The notes: generated by a model not told the origin, from the letters alone. DNA of 64,000 nt from Streptacidiphilus sp. P02-A3a (GCF_014084105.1 NZ_CP048289.1:1993922-2057921), one strand, 5' to 3'; positions 1 to 9,053 are shown, counted from the stretch's first letter. Program-made: numbers and translations.

Positions 1-1967
1 AGGCGCTTGCTCAGCTTGACGTCTCGCTCCAACTGCTCGGAATCGAAGTCGCTCGCCGACGTCTTCACCTCACCGGCGAGGACCTTGCCTCCCCACACGC
101 CGAAGATGTCCACTTCCGGGGTGGTTGCCTCGCCGTCAAGGACCAAATCGGTTCCCGGTAGGAAGTACGACTGGGGCTTGTCCCGAGTGAGAGCCTCTAT
201 GACCAGCAGATGCGGGAGGACGCCGTGGTCGGCCGCTCGGTCGACCAGCCCGTTGAGGCGGTAGACCACGGACAGGTTGCCGGACTCGCCGGTATAGGTA
301 ACCGGGGACTGGCAGGCCGGGCAGACAGGCTGGTGGCTGGCCTGCGGCATAGGGTGGAACGCGGTTGTGCGGCAGCCGTCGGGGCAGGTGGATTGCAGGC
401 CCCGCTCGGCCCAGCCCATCACGCACAGCTTCTCCAAGGCTTCCAGCGCCATGCTCTGCGGCAGCGGAACCTGGCGGGCCGGCAGAAAGCGGCGTTCGGC
501 TCTGCCGCCCCACCGGCTTGCGATCTCCACGAGCTCGGCGCGTTGGGCGTCCTGCTCCGCGACCGCGTCCTCCAGCTCGCGGCGCAGCTTCTGGGACCGG
601 GGTGTCGTCAGGGTGTCGGCGCACTCGTAGACGCCCGGGTCCAGTAGGAGGCGCATGTCCGCCTGCCCTTGCAAGGCAGTGGCGAGTCGGCCGGGCTGTG
701 AAAGGGCGTAGCTGGACGCGGTCGCTTTCAGCAGGGCACGTGTGGCGTCCAGGAGTGTGGGAAAATTCAGCTCGAAGCTCCAGTACGGCCCGGCCGAGAC
801 GGCGACCTGGAGGCCGCGGCTGCGCCACTCAGCCTGGAGGCCGACGAGTTCGGCCACCTCCTTGCGTTGCGGCAACCCGTCCAGCGGTTCCCCGAAGATG
901 CGCAGCAGGGTGCCTCCGTGCTCCTGGAAGACCACGGGAGAGGGGACTCGCATCAAGGTGGGCCGGCCGGAGAGCACGTGCACGTCGAAGTCGGCCAGCA
1001 TCCCGTAGGAGCGTTCGTGCCGTACCCACTCCGCCGGATCAAGGTCGGTTCGGTAGGTGAGGGCGTGCCCAGGTCCCTCGGGGGCGTCGCCGCTGGGGAC
1101 TGTACCTGCGGGGACGAGATCCATGGCGCCGGCGAGCTCGTCCAACTGCTCGGGCATCAGGCTGCGGCTCACGATGGCGACGTTGCTGTGTCCTGAGCGA
1201 GAGATGAAGCTGCCGAGTTGCCCGGCCGCCTGCTGCCAGTACAGTACGTCGCTGGTGAACAGGACCAGCGGGAAGGCCAGGCTGTCGAGCGGGCTCAAGG
1301 CACGCACGTTCCAGAAGGCCAGGGAGTCGTCGAGACTCTCGGGGTCGGTGATCCACGCGACCGCGCACGCCTCAGCCGGCTGGAGCCGGTGGTACTCCCC
1401 GAGTTGTTCGGTCGTGAGACACAGCAGGGCGCTGCGGCCCAGCTGTGTCCGCCACACGTCGTCTCCGCCGATGGCGGGGCGTGAGACGAGAAGGGAGGCT
1501 TCTGCGGGGCAGCCCAGCGCCGCGATGTGCCAAAGCGGTTGGTCTGCCGCAGCGTGAACGTATTGAGGCTGGAGGTCAGCCAGTCGCAGTCCCCTGCCCA
1601 TCTGCATGGGGAGTTGCCGTGGCGTCCTGACCGCGGAGGGCGGGCAGGTGGCCATACTCGCGGCCTGGTCGAGTGAGAGTAGGGGCAGGCCGAGCGCTTC
1701 GGCGGCCTTCTGTGCTACCACAGGGTCAATGTCGATGTTGACTGCGGCCTGCGCGTCAGCGAACGCCAACATCCTGATCAAGCGGTGGTTGACGGATCCG
1801 TCGGTGGCGACCGGCACGATTGGCTCGGTCATGCCGCCCCAGCGGCCGGTGGCCTCCTGGACCGCGCGGATGAAACCGCTCCGGCTTCCCTTGGCGATCA
1901 GGTAGACCGCGCGGGAGGGGAGCACCGCAGCCTGCATCGTCAGAGGGCCTTCACGAAAGCTGTCCAT
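1..1967 (-). CDS. PD-(D/E)XK nuclease-like protein with zinc ribbon (partial, runs off left edge)
   Basis: Reading the minus strand from an ATG at 1967, preceded by a GGGAG ribosome site, gives an uninterrupted frame of about 655 codons to the window edge, so the C-terminus is missing. The first 500 residues match no family I recognise. A four-cysteine zinc ribbon follows (C528-x3-C532 and C549-x2-C552). Near the edge is D620, then 12 residues, then E633-V-K635 inside the segment GEVKTS, which has the spacing of a PD-(D/E)XK nuclease active site. A DNA-cutting role in a restriction or defence system is inferred, not shown. The gene heads a minus-strand group with a HEPN-like gene and an OLD-family gene behind it. 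It could instead be a non-catalytic DNA-binding protein. Confidence 0.6.
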   Translation of the reverse strand, partial: MDSFREGPLTMQAAVLPSRAVYLIAKGSRSGFIRAVQEATGRWGGMTEPIVPVATDGSVNHRLIRMLAFADAQAAVNIDIDPVVAQKAAEALGLPLLSLDQAASMATCPPSAVRTPRQLPMQMGRGLRLADLQPQYVHAAADQPLWHIAALGCPAEASLLVSRPAIGGDDVWRTQLGRSALLCLTTEQLGEYHRLQPAEACAVAWITDPESLDDSLAFWNVRALSPLDSLAFPLVLFTSDVLYWQQAAGQLGSFISRSGHSNVAIVSRSLMPEQLDELAGAMDLVPAGTVPSGDAPEGPGHALTYRTDLDPAEWVRHERSYGMLADFDVHVLSGRPTLMRVPSPVVFQEHGGTLLRIFGEPLDGLPQRKEVAELVGLQAEWRSRGLQVAVSAGPYWSFELNFPTLLDATRALLKATASSYALSQPGRLATALQGQADMRLLLDPGVYECADTLTTPRSQKLRRELEDAVAEQDAQRAELVEIASRWGGRAERRFLPARQVPLPQSMALEALEKLCVMGWAERGLQSTCPDGCRTTAFHPMPQASHQPVCPACQSPVTYTGESGNLSVVYRLNGLVDRAADHGVLPHLLVIEALTRDKPQSYFLPGTDLVLDGEATTPEVDIFGVWGGKVLAGEVKTSASDFDSEQLERDVKLSKR

Positions 1968-2146
1968 CGATGGCGCTCCCTGACTCTCTTGGTCTTGCGG
2001 CTTGTTGGAGCCGAAAGACTACGGGACCGGGCCGATCGAGCGAGGGGGATCTACCGGCACCCGCAGTACAAGGTCGGTGCCAGAGCCGGAGCTCGTCGCC
2101 CGGTTTCGGTGATACCGAAGCTGTGGCATACCTCCGGCGACCGGGC

Positions 2147-2863
2147 TTAGCTCTTCGGTAGAGCCCGAATGTTCACCGCCGCCTCGGCGATGAACTCCGC
2201 GACCAGGACAAGGGCCGAGTCGCATTGTGTCTGCACCCCGTCGAGGCTCCGCACATGCCGGTCGGACCCAGTCCCACTCGGGTTGACGTAGTCAAGGTCA
2301 TGCACGATGGCGTTGCGCGCGACAAAGAAGTCGTCCAGGGTTTTGAGCTTGGCTGTTGGCAGTTGGGTATTGCTGATCCCGAGAGTGTCCCGCAGGCGGG
2401 ACTTCAGATCGTCGCTCCCCTGAAAGCTGGCCTTGGTGCGCGCAGCAACGTACAGCCGGACCATCTCCTCGCGCGGCTTCAGGCTGCGAATCGCGGCAGA
2501 CATGGCAGCTGACGGCCCCTCGGCAAGCTCCTGCTTCACATAGTCATCGAACTTACGTGCGGCACTGGTGTTGCCGTTGATCAGCAACGGGACGGAGTCC
2601 CGGAGCAGACGCTTGCAACAGGCGTCGATGCCGCTGGAGGTGAAGACGATCGCGGCCCGCAACAGGTCCGCCTCGTCTCGCCCGAGTCGGCCGCGAGCGT
2701 CTTCTTTCGCCTTGCTTGCCCGGACGACGGTAAGGCCGTCGAAAACGCCCTGAACAGTGGCGTGGGCGCCGACTAGGTAGCGCCATGCGGGGTTGATCGC
2801 TTTGCCCCGTGGCTTGGAGGGCAGCGCGGTGAGTTCGATGAAGGTGTGCCCGCTGCCAACCAT
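2147..2863 (-). CDS. HEPN-like hypothetical protein
   Basis: This encodes 238 residues, mainly helical by composition, with no signal peptide or membrane segment. Near the C-terminus is R183-N-A-I-V-H188, the Rx4H arrangement typical of HEPN domains, many of which are metal-independent RNases in toxin-antitoxin and antiviral systems. Polar residues next to the Arg fit that reading. Only this motif supports the family call. The gene lies 180 bp downstream of nothing on its own strand except the membrane-protein and OLD genes at higher coordinates, and 179 bp upstream of the PD-(D/E)XK-like gene, so a shared transcription unit is possible. I do not recognise the rest of the protein. Confidence 0.5.
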   Translation of the reverse strand: MVGSGHTFIELTALPSKPRGKAINPAWRYLVGAHATVQGVFDGLTVVRASKAKEDARGRLGRDEADLLRAAIVFTSSGIDACCKRLLRDSVPLLINGNTSAARKFDDYVKQELAEGPSAAMSAAIRSLKPREEMVRLYVAARTKASFQGSDDLKSRLRDTLGISNTQLPTAKLKTLDDFFVARNAIVHDLDYVNPSGTGSDRHVRSLDGVQTQCDSALVLVAEFIAEAAVNIRALPKS

Positions 2864-2961
2864 GCCGCTCCTAGTTGTGATGAGTCAGCCATGATCGCAG
2901 CTCGCGAACGAGCTTAGAGGCCGGCCGGGCACTCAAGGGAAACAAGACAGCTGACAGCCAG

Positions 2962-3714
2962 TCACGACCTGGGCGTAGGAAGTCCAAGCGCCTTGTGCAC
3001 TGAAGCCTTGAGTCGCTCGTCGTCGGCCGGTCCGTTCCACACAGCCCACGAAATCCGCGCATCTGAAGTCCGGCGCGTCCGAGGCGGCATCTCGGGACAT
3101 ACGATCAGCATCTCGTCGACGTGGGAGCCCTTGCGGGGATGGGCTGAACCATTCGGCGCGAGGTCGATCTCCACAACGAGCCCGGACACACCCGGACCGA
3201 CAATGAGCAACTCATAAGGGAAGGGGCCGGCCAAATCTAGATTCGCCGGATCGATCAGACTGAATCCTTCAGGTAGGGCGGCCTCAAGCGCATCCTTGGC
3301 CTCGCCCTCATAGATCTCGAACGCGTACGCGGCAACCTTGGGCTCGCTCAGGACCCCAGGGTCGAAGATCGATGCCGTTTCGATTCTTGCCAAGGCAGTC
3401 TCATGCGAGTCGCTGCCCGCCGAAGCCAAGATGCTGTCTTGCGCCTTCTCTCTCGTCTCCATGTCCACCTTGGCGTTGCCGACTTCGAAGTGGGTGACCG
3501 CCCTGCCGCCAGCCGCAATCACCAGCATCACAGCGCCGATGGCAATAAGGGCTGTTGGCCCTGCCTCCGCTTTGGTGCGAAAGACTGCGAGCGTCCCGAA
3601 CGCCAGCGTGGCGATTCCGACAAGAGCGAGCAGGCCCCTCCAAACTGGCCCGAGATCGCTTGGGTCCCGCGGGGGCTGCTGAGGATACCTGGAGGTCTGT
3701 CGCCGCGTCATGAC
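2962..3714 (-). CDS. Two-helix membrane protein of unknown function
   Basis: About 250 residues from the ATG at 3714 (MTRRQT); a TTG 42 bp further upstream keeps the frame open but lacks support. Two hydrophobic segments lie close together near the N-terminus, roughly residues 25-45 and 52-70 (GLLALVGIATLAFGTLAVF and TALIAIGAVMLVIAAGG), giving a short hairpin in the membrane and a soluble C-terminal domain of about 170 residues. No catalytic motif was recognised. The gene sits between the HEPN-like gene and the terminator of the OLD gene. Membrane proteins of this shape often accompany defence effectors, but that is only context here. Confidence 0.5.
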   Translation of the reverse strand, partial: VMTRRQTSRYPQQPPRDPSDLGPVWRGLLALVGIATLAFGTLAVFRTKAEAGPTALIAIGAVMLVIAAGGRAVTHFEVGNAKVDMETREKAQDSILASAGSDSHETALARIETASIFDPGVLSEPKVAAYAFEIYEGEAKDALEAALPEGFSLIDPANLDLAGPFPYELLIVGPGVSGLVVEIDLAPNGSAHPRKGSHVDEMLIVCPEMPPRTRRTSDARISWAVWNGPADDERLKASVHKALGLPTPRS

Positions 3715-3795
3715 GGCAGCATAGATCTCAACAGCAATCGATGGGACATCACCCAACCGGTAGGCTCTCGGCTCCTCGACTTCACCCCTAACGCG

Positions 3796-3836
3796 ACCCA
3801 GGCCGCCAACTCCACATGGGAGTTGGCGGCCTGGGT
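3796..3836 (-). terminator. Strong hairpin terminator after the OLD gene
   Basis: A perfect 18-bp inverted repeat (3796-3813 with 3819-3836) has a 5-nt loop. It lies 150 bp beyond the stop of the OLD-family gene, in its direction of transcription. There is no U-tract, as is usual for actinobacterial terminators. It separates the OLD gene from the membrane-protein gene, which therefore probably has its own promoter. Confidence 0.7.
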
Positions 3837-3985
3837 TCTACCCAGGTGTCACTGGTGAAGCACCGTCCAAGAAGTTCTTCGAGCTTGTAACAAGATCTTG
3901 TGGTGCGGTGCTGGTCTGCCGTAACCGGTACCAGCTGGAATGAGAGGGGAGAACGCTGGCCAGGGCGACACTGGGCAGCCTCGGC

Positions 3986-5914
3986 TTAACGCTTGGGAAG
4001 AAGGGAGTTGAGCCGAGTGAACAGCTGGTCGGCTCGCGTGATGGTGACCGCGTTGATGAGCGGCGCAAGGGATGCCTGCTCACGGAGGAGGACCGCGGCC
4101 GGCTTGTAGTGGTTGAACCGTGTGGCGATCTTCCGCTGCTTGAACACCGCCTCGATCTGCCGAACGACGCGGGGGTCCTTGGCGTTGAGGTCAGTGATGC
4201 TGATCGGAGTGGTGAGCTCGGAGGCGTAAGCGCGGTTGACGAGGTCGAGGTAGAAGTCCCGCTCGAACAGGTCCTCGATGTCCGCGTCGGCTGTGGTGGT
4301 GAACTCGCTGATCTCGACGAGTCCGTTCCTGGCGAGCTGGTTGTTGTCCCGGAGGCGCTGGACGGCCCCGACGTCCTTGCTGCTGGAGTCGACAAGGACC
4401 GCGACATTCAGCTTGTTAGCGCCGAGGAGGGTCACGAAGGTGGACAGCTTTCCGGAGCCTCCGATAGGGGTCTTCACCCAACGGGGATCGAGGCCGGTGG
4501 AGTTGTTCGCCTCAGTGACATCCGTGAGGACGTCCAGGTAGATCAGATCGCTCGGGCCTTCGAGGAGGAGCGCGTGCTCACCGACGAACAGCGTCTGGGT
4601 CATCTCAATGCCCATCGCGGCCAGCAAGGGGAAGGCGGTGTCCTCGTCGGCCTTGAAGATCTCCGAAGAGATCTTCGCGCCCCCGCGCTCCATATCAATG
4701 ACCGTCCGGACCCGCTGGAGGTTCTCGGGGTCGACCATGAAGGGCGAGTGGGTCGTGTAGAGGACTTGGTGCTTCGGGGCCAGCCGCTCGTCAATCAGCC
4801 GGAGCAGGTCCTTCTGGGCGCGGCCGTGGAGGGACAGGCCCGGCTCGTCCAGGAGGAGGATCAGGTCCGTGGTGCCGGCCGCTTCCAGCTCGTTGAAGTA
4901 GGCGAGGAAGGAGAAGAACCAGACGAACCCGCGGGACCGGTCATCGAAGGGCACCGAGGCGCGGTGCCGACGGTTGAAGACGCGGATCTGGAGGATCGGA
5001 CCAACATCGAAGGGCGGCAGGGCCCCGGCCTCGGGGGGCAGGACCTTCAGCTGGACTTCGAGTTCGGTGTTCTGCGACCAGTACTCGAACACCTCGTCCG
5101 AAATGACGTTGCCGGAGTTCTCCAGCTCGCGGAGAAGCCGTTCGTGCTGGTCGGAGTCCTTGAACTCCTCCGGTGAGACCCCCGCGATGTCCAGCAGGCT
5201 CAGCAGAGCCAGCTCGCCGCGCTTGAGTTCCCCCGAGTCGCGCCGCCGGATCAGGTCGGGCAGTGCAACCTTGCCCGGCATCGTGTCGTAGTCCGAGAAG
5301 TAGACGAACTTCGGCATGGACGGGAGCGCATACTGGTCGATCATGTGAAACCCAAGGCTGCTGTTGCGCCAGCTCCGGATGCGGGCCGCCAGTGCGGTCG
5401 CGTTGGACGGCGGCTCTTCCAGCTCGTCGAGGGCGTCGAGGAGGTCAGCGATCGTGGTCTCACCCTGAATGGCCTTGGTGACCGCGGCCGGGAGGTCAAG
5501 GGCGGAGCGCAAGTGATCGACGATCGCTGCCTCGTCGTAGGGGAGGCTGAAAGTCTTGGAGTCGTCCCGGTAGCCGATGACGACATCGAACTCGCGGCTC
5601 GTCATGGCCTGCGGGCCGAATTCATCCTCGATGGCATTCATCTGGGAGTCGTCGAGGCGGAACGTCGCGCGAACCACCGGGATCTTCTTGCCGACCGGGA
5701 GCTGCTTGCGCTCCCGGGTCTTGCGGGCGGGGAAGTCCACCACCTCGTCGAAGGCGGCCCGCTCCACAGGGTTGACCCGGAAGAGCGCTTGGAGAAGGGT
5801 CGTCTTGCCCGACTCGTTCTTCCCGACGAGGCAGGTGACGTCCTTCTCGACGTCGAATATGCCGGAGTCCTCGACGGACCTGTAGTCGGTGATGCGGGCT
5901 TTGATCAGTTGCAC
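3986..5914 (-). CDS. OLD-family ATPase with Toprim-like nuclease domain
   Basis: 642 residues from a GTG at 5914 preceded by GAGGAAGGA; a longer frame to 5995 lacks a ribosome site. The N-terminus has the ABC/SMC-like start ITDYRSVEDSG and a Walker A loop GKNESGKTT (G31-T39). Walker B LLLLDEPG centres on D356-E357, followed by the H-loop YTTHSPF. The C-terminal third has a Toprim signature: LLLEGPSD (E452, D456) and later VLVDSS (D509). The usual second Asp of the DxD pair is Ser, so metal-dependent cleavage may be altered. OLD-family proteins are antiphage or DNA-repair nucleases, and some pair with a UvrD-like helicase (Gabija). No such helicase is next to it, so a stand-alone OLD protein is the best call. 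Confidence 0.8.
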   Translation of the reverse strand: MQLIKARITDYRSVEDSGIFDVEKDVTCLVGKNESGKTTLLQALFRVNPVERAAFDEVVDFPARKTRERKQLPVGKKIPVVRATFRLDDSQMNAIEDEFGPQAMTSREFDVVIGYRDDSKTFSLPYDEAAIVDHLRSALDLPAAVTKAIQGETTIADLLDALDELEEPPSNATALAARIRSWRNSSLGFHMIDQYALPSMPKFVYFSDYDTMPGKVALPDLIRRRDSGELKRGELALLSLLDIAGVSPEEFKDSDQHERLLRELENSGNVISDEVFEYWSQNTELEVQLKVLPPEAGALPPFDVGPILQIRVFNRRHRASVPFDDRSRGFVWFFSFLAYFNELEAAGTTDLILLLDEPGLSLHGRAQKDLLRLIDERLAPKHQVLYTTHSPFMVDPENLQRVRTVIDMERGGAKISSEIFKADEDTAFPLLAAMGIEMTQTLFVGEHALLLEGPSDLIYLDVLTDVTEANNSTGLDPRWVKTPIGGSGKLSTFVTLLGANKLNVAVLVDSSSKDVGAVQRLRDNNQLARNGLVEISEFTTTADADIEDLFERDFYLDLVNRAYASELTTPISITDLNAKDPRVVRQIEAVFKQRKIATRFNHYKPAAVLLREQASLAPLINAVTITRADQLFTRLNSLLPKR

Positions 5915-6045
5915 TTTGCCTGGAGTCCTTCCTCGTTGTCTGCGAGGCGGCCCGGCGTGCCAGATCGAGAGGCAATGATCACAACGAAGTGGCACTGGGT
6001 GCCTTCGGCGCTGTGTTCGAGGTATGGTCCAGATGCCAATCAGGA

Positions 6046-6089
6046 GACCCCGGTGCCCGTCGACCTCGACGCCACCGGGGTCCTCTTTT
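6046..6089 (+). terminator. Hairpin with U-tract on the plus strand
   Basis: A 10-bp stem (6046-6055 with 6073-6082) is followed by CTCTTTT. This is a textbook rho-independent terminator shape, pointing plus, yet no gene precedes it on that strand. It sits just upstream of the OLD gene start, so it may end a short untranslated or antisense transcript or insulate that gene. Confidence 0.5.
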
Positions 6090-6153
6090 GAGCTACTTCA
6101 GAGGGTAGCTGCCCCCACCGACAAGCCCACGCAATACTGTCCCCGGCCGCCCA

Positions 6154-6571
6154 TCACCGGCCCGCTGGTCGAGGCTGTGTGGGCAGCACGGAAGGTTGCT
6201 CGGCCTGTCCGCCAGCCGGTGCCTGAGCTGTTGGTTTCTCCACCACGACTTGGTGCAGTGCGCCGACGAGTGCTTCGCTGTCGGCCTTGAGTCGGTCGAT
6301 CTCCCGCAGCGCCTCGGCTCGGGGTTCCTTGGCCTTGACCAGCTGCCTGCGGAGTTGCTTTTCGCTGTCGGACATCTCGCCGCAGGCCGGATCTTCTCGT
6401 AGAACTCGTTCTTGAGGTCCAGGTGCCGCTGGGTGAGGGCGTTGGGAGGCCGTCGGCATCCATGGCGAGGGCGACGATGGTCAGGGCTCCGTTCGACCGC
6501 TGCGGGGGTCCGCCGAGGATACGGTCCATGGCCGCGCGGATGCGGTCTCGTTCATCGGCTGCGGGACTCAC
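6154..6571 (-). pseudogene. Broken DUF6262/TnpC-like transposition accessory gene
   Basis: A recognisable family of about 140 residues is spread over three frames. It starts at a GTG at 6571 with AADERDRIRAAMDRILGG and QRSNGALTIVALA, shifts near 6455 into NALTQRHLDLKNEFYEKI, then shifts again near 6390 into GEMSDSEKQLRRQLVK and its coiled-coil tail. At least two frameshifts make it non-functional. In intact Tn554-like elements this small coiled-coil protein follows two tyrosine recombinases. Here its GTG overlaps the stop of the decayed integrase gene, preserving that ancestral order. Confidence 0.65.
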
Positions 6572-7368
6572 GCGGGGTCCTTCGTGAGGGTGATTCGTTC
6601 GCGGTAGTGCTTGTTCGTGAGGTCGCGCAGGCCCGCCGCGTGGTCCCGAAGCCGCTCGGCCAAGGGGCCGGGGACGAGTTCGTCGGCATTGAGGGTGAGT
6701 TCGGCCGCGTGTGTTGGTCGGTCCGGGCGATGTTCGCGCAGGTCGACGCGCGGCGCTCAAGACTGGGGGTGCCCTGGCTTGCCCGGAGTCGGCAGAGTGC
6801 CTTGTCGGGGTTATAGACGCATGTCAGGAAAGTATTCGGGTTGTCGTGAACGGCCAGGGTGGGGTTGGTCAGGAGGTTGCGGGCCTGTCGGGCGGTGAAC
6901 AGGACGCCATCGAAGGTGGGGACCTGGCTGGCGGCGAGAATGGCGCGCCGGGCGGCCGGTCCGGAGATCCCGCCGTCGGCGGCCTAGTCGGCGGCGAGGG
7001 TCGCGAAAGTGTCAGCGGTTGATCTGGCGATCTCGATGTCAAGCAGGTCGTGGATGCCGTCGCGGCTGCGGGTGGCATAGCCGGCGCTGACGGCGGCGCG
7101 CATATGGCCGTACTGAATCGCGAGGGCGATCAGCCCTCCGGGCCGACGGGCGATGTGCCAGGACAGGGTCCGGCGGAAGCGGCCTGTGCCGATCGCGCCG
7201 TGTGGGTCCGGTGGGATGGCCTCGCGGGCGGTCCAGGTTGTGGGCCAACTGCGAGGCCCAGGTCACGAAGTGCTCCACCCACTCGCGCAGGGTCTCGGAG
7301 CGAAGCGTGACCTTGGTCCGCCAGCCGAAGCCGGATCCGTTCGTCGATGAGCTCGGATGCTTCTCCAA
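6568..7368 (-). pseudogene. Decayed Tn554-type integrase/transposase (C-terminal part)
   Basis: Fragments in several minus-strand frames read like the C-terminal half of the TnpB-type site-specific integrases of streptomycetes. They include TLREWVEHFVTWASQLAHN near 7290, the stretch around SWHIARRPGGLIALAIQYGH near 7130, ATRSRDGIHDLLDIEIA near 7050, and LAERLRDHAAGLRDLTNKHY before the TGA at 6568. An in-frame TAG lies at 6984-6986 and there are several frameshifts. The catalytic N-terminal half was not found. This is a transposon relic rather than a working gene. Confidence 0.55.
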
Positions 7369-7371
7369 GGG

Positions 7372-7715
7372 CTATCCCGGTTCGGCGGCGGCGATTGCGC
7401 GGGTACGGCCGGCAGCACCTCGTATGTCGGCGAGTGGGCCCCGGGGGGCGCGATGCCGCTGTGCCCACTCGGTGGCAAAGGGCTGGTCCTCGGTGCCAGA
7501 CCAGCCGAGCCGAGGTACGACTCCGTTGACGAGGGAGGCGAACAGGTGAGCTGGGACCGTGCCACGTCGGGATGCCCCAGGTAGCCTCGCGGCCCGGAGG
7601 GACCCGTGTCCGGTGGAGCTGACGGCGTTGAGCCATGGCCAACACTGTTGGTCGCCCCTGGTGTAGCGCGTCGTCTCGAAGCGCGTGACGACGGCCGGGT
7701 CGTTCAGCCGACTCC
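7372..7715 (-). pseudogene. Probable HNH-endonuclease-like remnant
   Basis: The minus strand contains QCWPWLNAVSSTGHGS followed by GTVPAHLFASLVNGVVPRLG. This resembles small actinobacterial HNH-like proteins with a CWxW...GHG...AH pattern. The expected second half (a CHxC-type cysteine pair and NPAH) is not in the same frame; a partial match (PALCHR) lies in the neighbouring frame. A frameshift near 7500 therefore seems to have broken it. The boundaries are approximate and the family call is tentative. Confidence 0.3.
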
Positions 7716-7844
7716 TGCAGAGCAGTGAGGGGATGCGGACGAGCGCTCCGGTCGAAGAGGGCCGGATAACTGTGCAGGTCTGCTTAGCGCTCAGGAGGCC
7801 GGTGCCTGGCTGTCTCGTGGTGAGACAGGCAGGCACCGGAGGGG

Positions 7845-9053
7845 TCAAGAGCAGCTGCGGCGGTCGGGGTGGTCGGCCGCATGGCAGGGCGGGGCGCCGT
7901 CGGCTGCGAGGTGGAGCCGGCGCACAATCTCGTCCACCAGTCGGCAGAACTGATCGGCTTCCTCCGGTGTCGAGGGAGCGCTCACCTCCGTGCTGAGGAT
8001 CCGTCGGATCTTCTGCACGCGTTGCAGGACATCCCCCAGGACGTCTACGGCCCGGGGTGGCACATCGGCGGCCGGCGGCGGTGCGGCGGCGGTCACTTCC
8101 GGGGCGGTGCAGACCGAGACTGTTGCCATTCCGTGATCTTCTGCGAAATTTCGCAGGTTCTGCACAGGCACAACCACGTTGCTCGGCTGCGGCGGGGCGG
8201 CCATCACCGGATGGTCCGCACTCATGACGCGGGTGAACGAGGGGTCCGGAAGTGCGGCGGGGATGGTCACTGGAGCTGTTACCGCCTCCTGGTTTCCTGC
8301 GAAATTTCGCAGGTTCGGATCCGGCTGCCCCAGGGCCCGGTGTGTTTCGTCGTCGGGACGCGCAGCGTTCGCCGGGGTCGGGGCAGGCCCCTTGGCGATT
8401 GCTGGTGGCAGGGAGTCTGCTGCCATCAGCTGTCGCGCGGCGGCGCGGAATTCGGTGGCCTCGGTCTGCTTGGACGCGTTCTTGAGGACGGCTTTGACGA
8501 CCTGGCCGGTGAGGGTTGCGGTCACGCTGACGCCTTCGGTCTGCGCGCGGTCGCGCAGTTCTTCGTACAGGCCGGTGGCCGCGTCCAGGCCGTCCTGCCC
8601 GAACCGTGCGACGACGGGCAGCAGGGCGCGGGTGTGGGAGGCGGTCGCGGGTTTGCCCAGGGCCTGGTTCAGGCGCTCGGCCAGCGGCCACTCCTGGATC
8701 ATCTGGTAGGCGGTGCGCTCACCGATCTCCCAGCGCTCCGTGATGTAGTCCTCGAATGTGCGGTGACTATGGCGGTAGAGCTTGCAGTCGCGGATGGTTT
8801 GCAGGGCCTTGCCCGCAAGCCAGGTCGCGGTGCCCAGGTTCTCCACGGCTCGCTCGCACGTGCCCAGGGAGTCGAATTCGTCCGTGGTGAGCTGGCCGGT
8901 GGCCTCGACCTCGACGGGGGCGGGGATCATGTCGGAGGTGACCACCAGGTCGGCGGGACGCGCGGTCAGGCGCACTGCGGCTTGTCCGTCGGCGGGCAGA
9001 TTCTGCTGTTCCTGGCTGCGGGCGCGCAGGGCGGCAGTGCGGTCGGCGCTCAC
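7845..9053 (-). CDS. parB: ParB-like plasmid partition protein
   Basis: 402 residues. The central region (about residues 90-200) reads FEDYITERWEIGERTAYQMIQEW and then a long helical stretch, like the helix-turn-helix part of actinobacterial plasmid partition proteins. The C-terminal part is Pro/Ala-rich and ends in a cysteine/histidine-containing tail. Its start overlaps the stop of the parA-like gene by 4 bp (9050-9053), the usual partition operon layout with translational coupling. Two identical hexapeptides NLRNFA are encoded by two perfect palindromes within the gene, which may be the centromere sites it binds. Assignment rests on operon context more than on sequence; a KorB-like regulator is the alternative. 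Confidence 0.6.
   Translation of the reverse strand: MSADRTAALRARSQEQQNLPADGQAAVRLTARPADLVVTSDMIPAPVEVEATGQLTTDEFDSLGTCERAVENLGTATWLAGKALQTIRDCKLYRHSHRTFEDYITERWEIGERTAYQMIQEWPLAERLNQALGKPATASHTRALLPVVARFGQDGLDAATGLYEELRDRAQTEGVSVTATLTGQVVKAVLKNASKQTEATEFRAAARQLMAADSLPPAIAKGPAPTPANAARPDDETHRALGQPDPNLRNFAGNQEAVTAPVTIPAALPDPSFTRVMSADHPVMAAPPQPSNVVVPVQNLRNFAEDHGMATVSVCTAPEVTAAAPPPAADVPPRAVDVLGDVLQRVQKIRRILSTEVSAPSTPEEADQFCRLVDEIVRRLHLAADGAPPCHAADHPDRRSCS
8141..8156. other. Palindrome inside parB (copy 1), candidate partition site
   Basis: The perfect 16-bp palindrome CTGCGAAATTTCGCAG lies in frame in the parB-like gene, where it encodes part of NLRNFA. The second copy is 140 bp away. It differs from the chromosomal parS palindrome, GTTTCACGTGAAAC. 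Confidence 0.5.
8296..8313. other. Palindrome inside parB (copy 2), candidate partition site
   Basis: The perfect 18-bp palindrome CCTGCGAAATTTCGCAGG shares its 16-bp core with copy 1, and both are followed by TTC on the plus strand. Exact conservation of synonymous positions in both copies suggests selection on the DNA rather than only on the peptide. Confidence 0.5.

Noticed and set aside
136..828. Minus-strand reading frame of 230 codons at the left edge
   Set aside because: It lies in a different frame from the coherent protein that begins at 1967 and runs to the edge with a zinc ribbon and a nuclease-like motif; its Arg/Pro-rich composition is typical of a shadow frame.
3986..5995. OLD gene as half of a Gabija system
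   Set aside because: No UvrD-like GajB helicase is present on either side within the window.
6024..6290. Plus-strand frame across the hairpin at 6046
   Set aside because: It overlaps a terminator structure and the antisense of the decayed TnpC-like gene; no domain or ribosome site.
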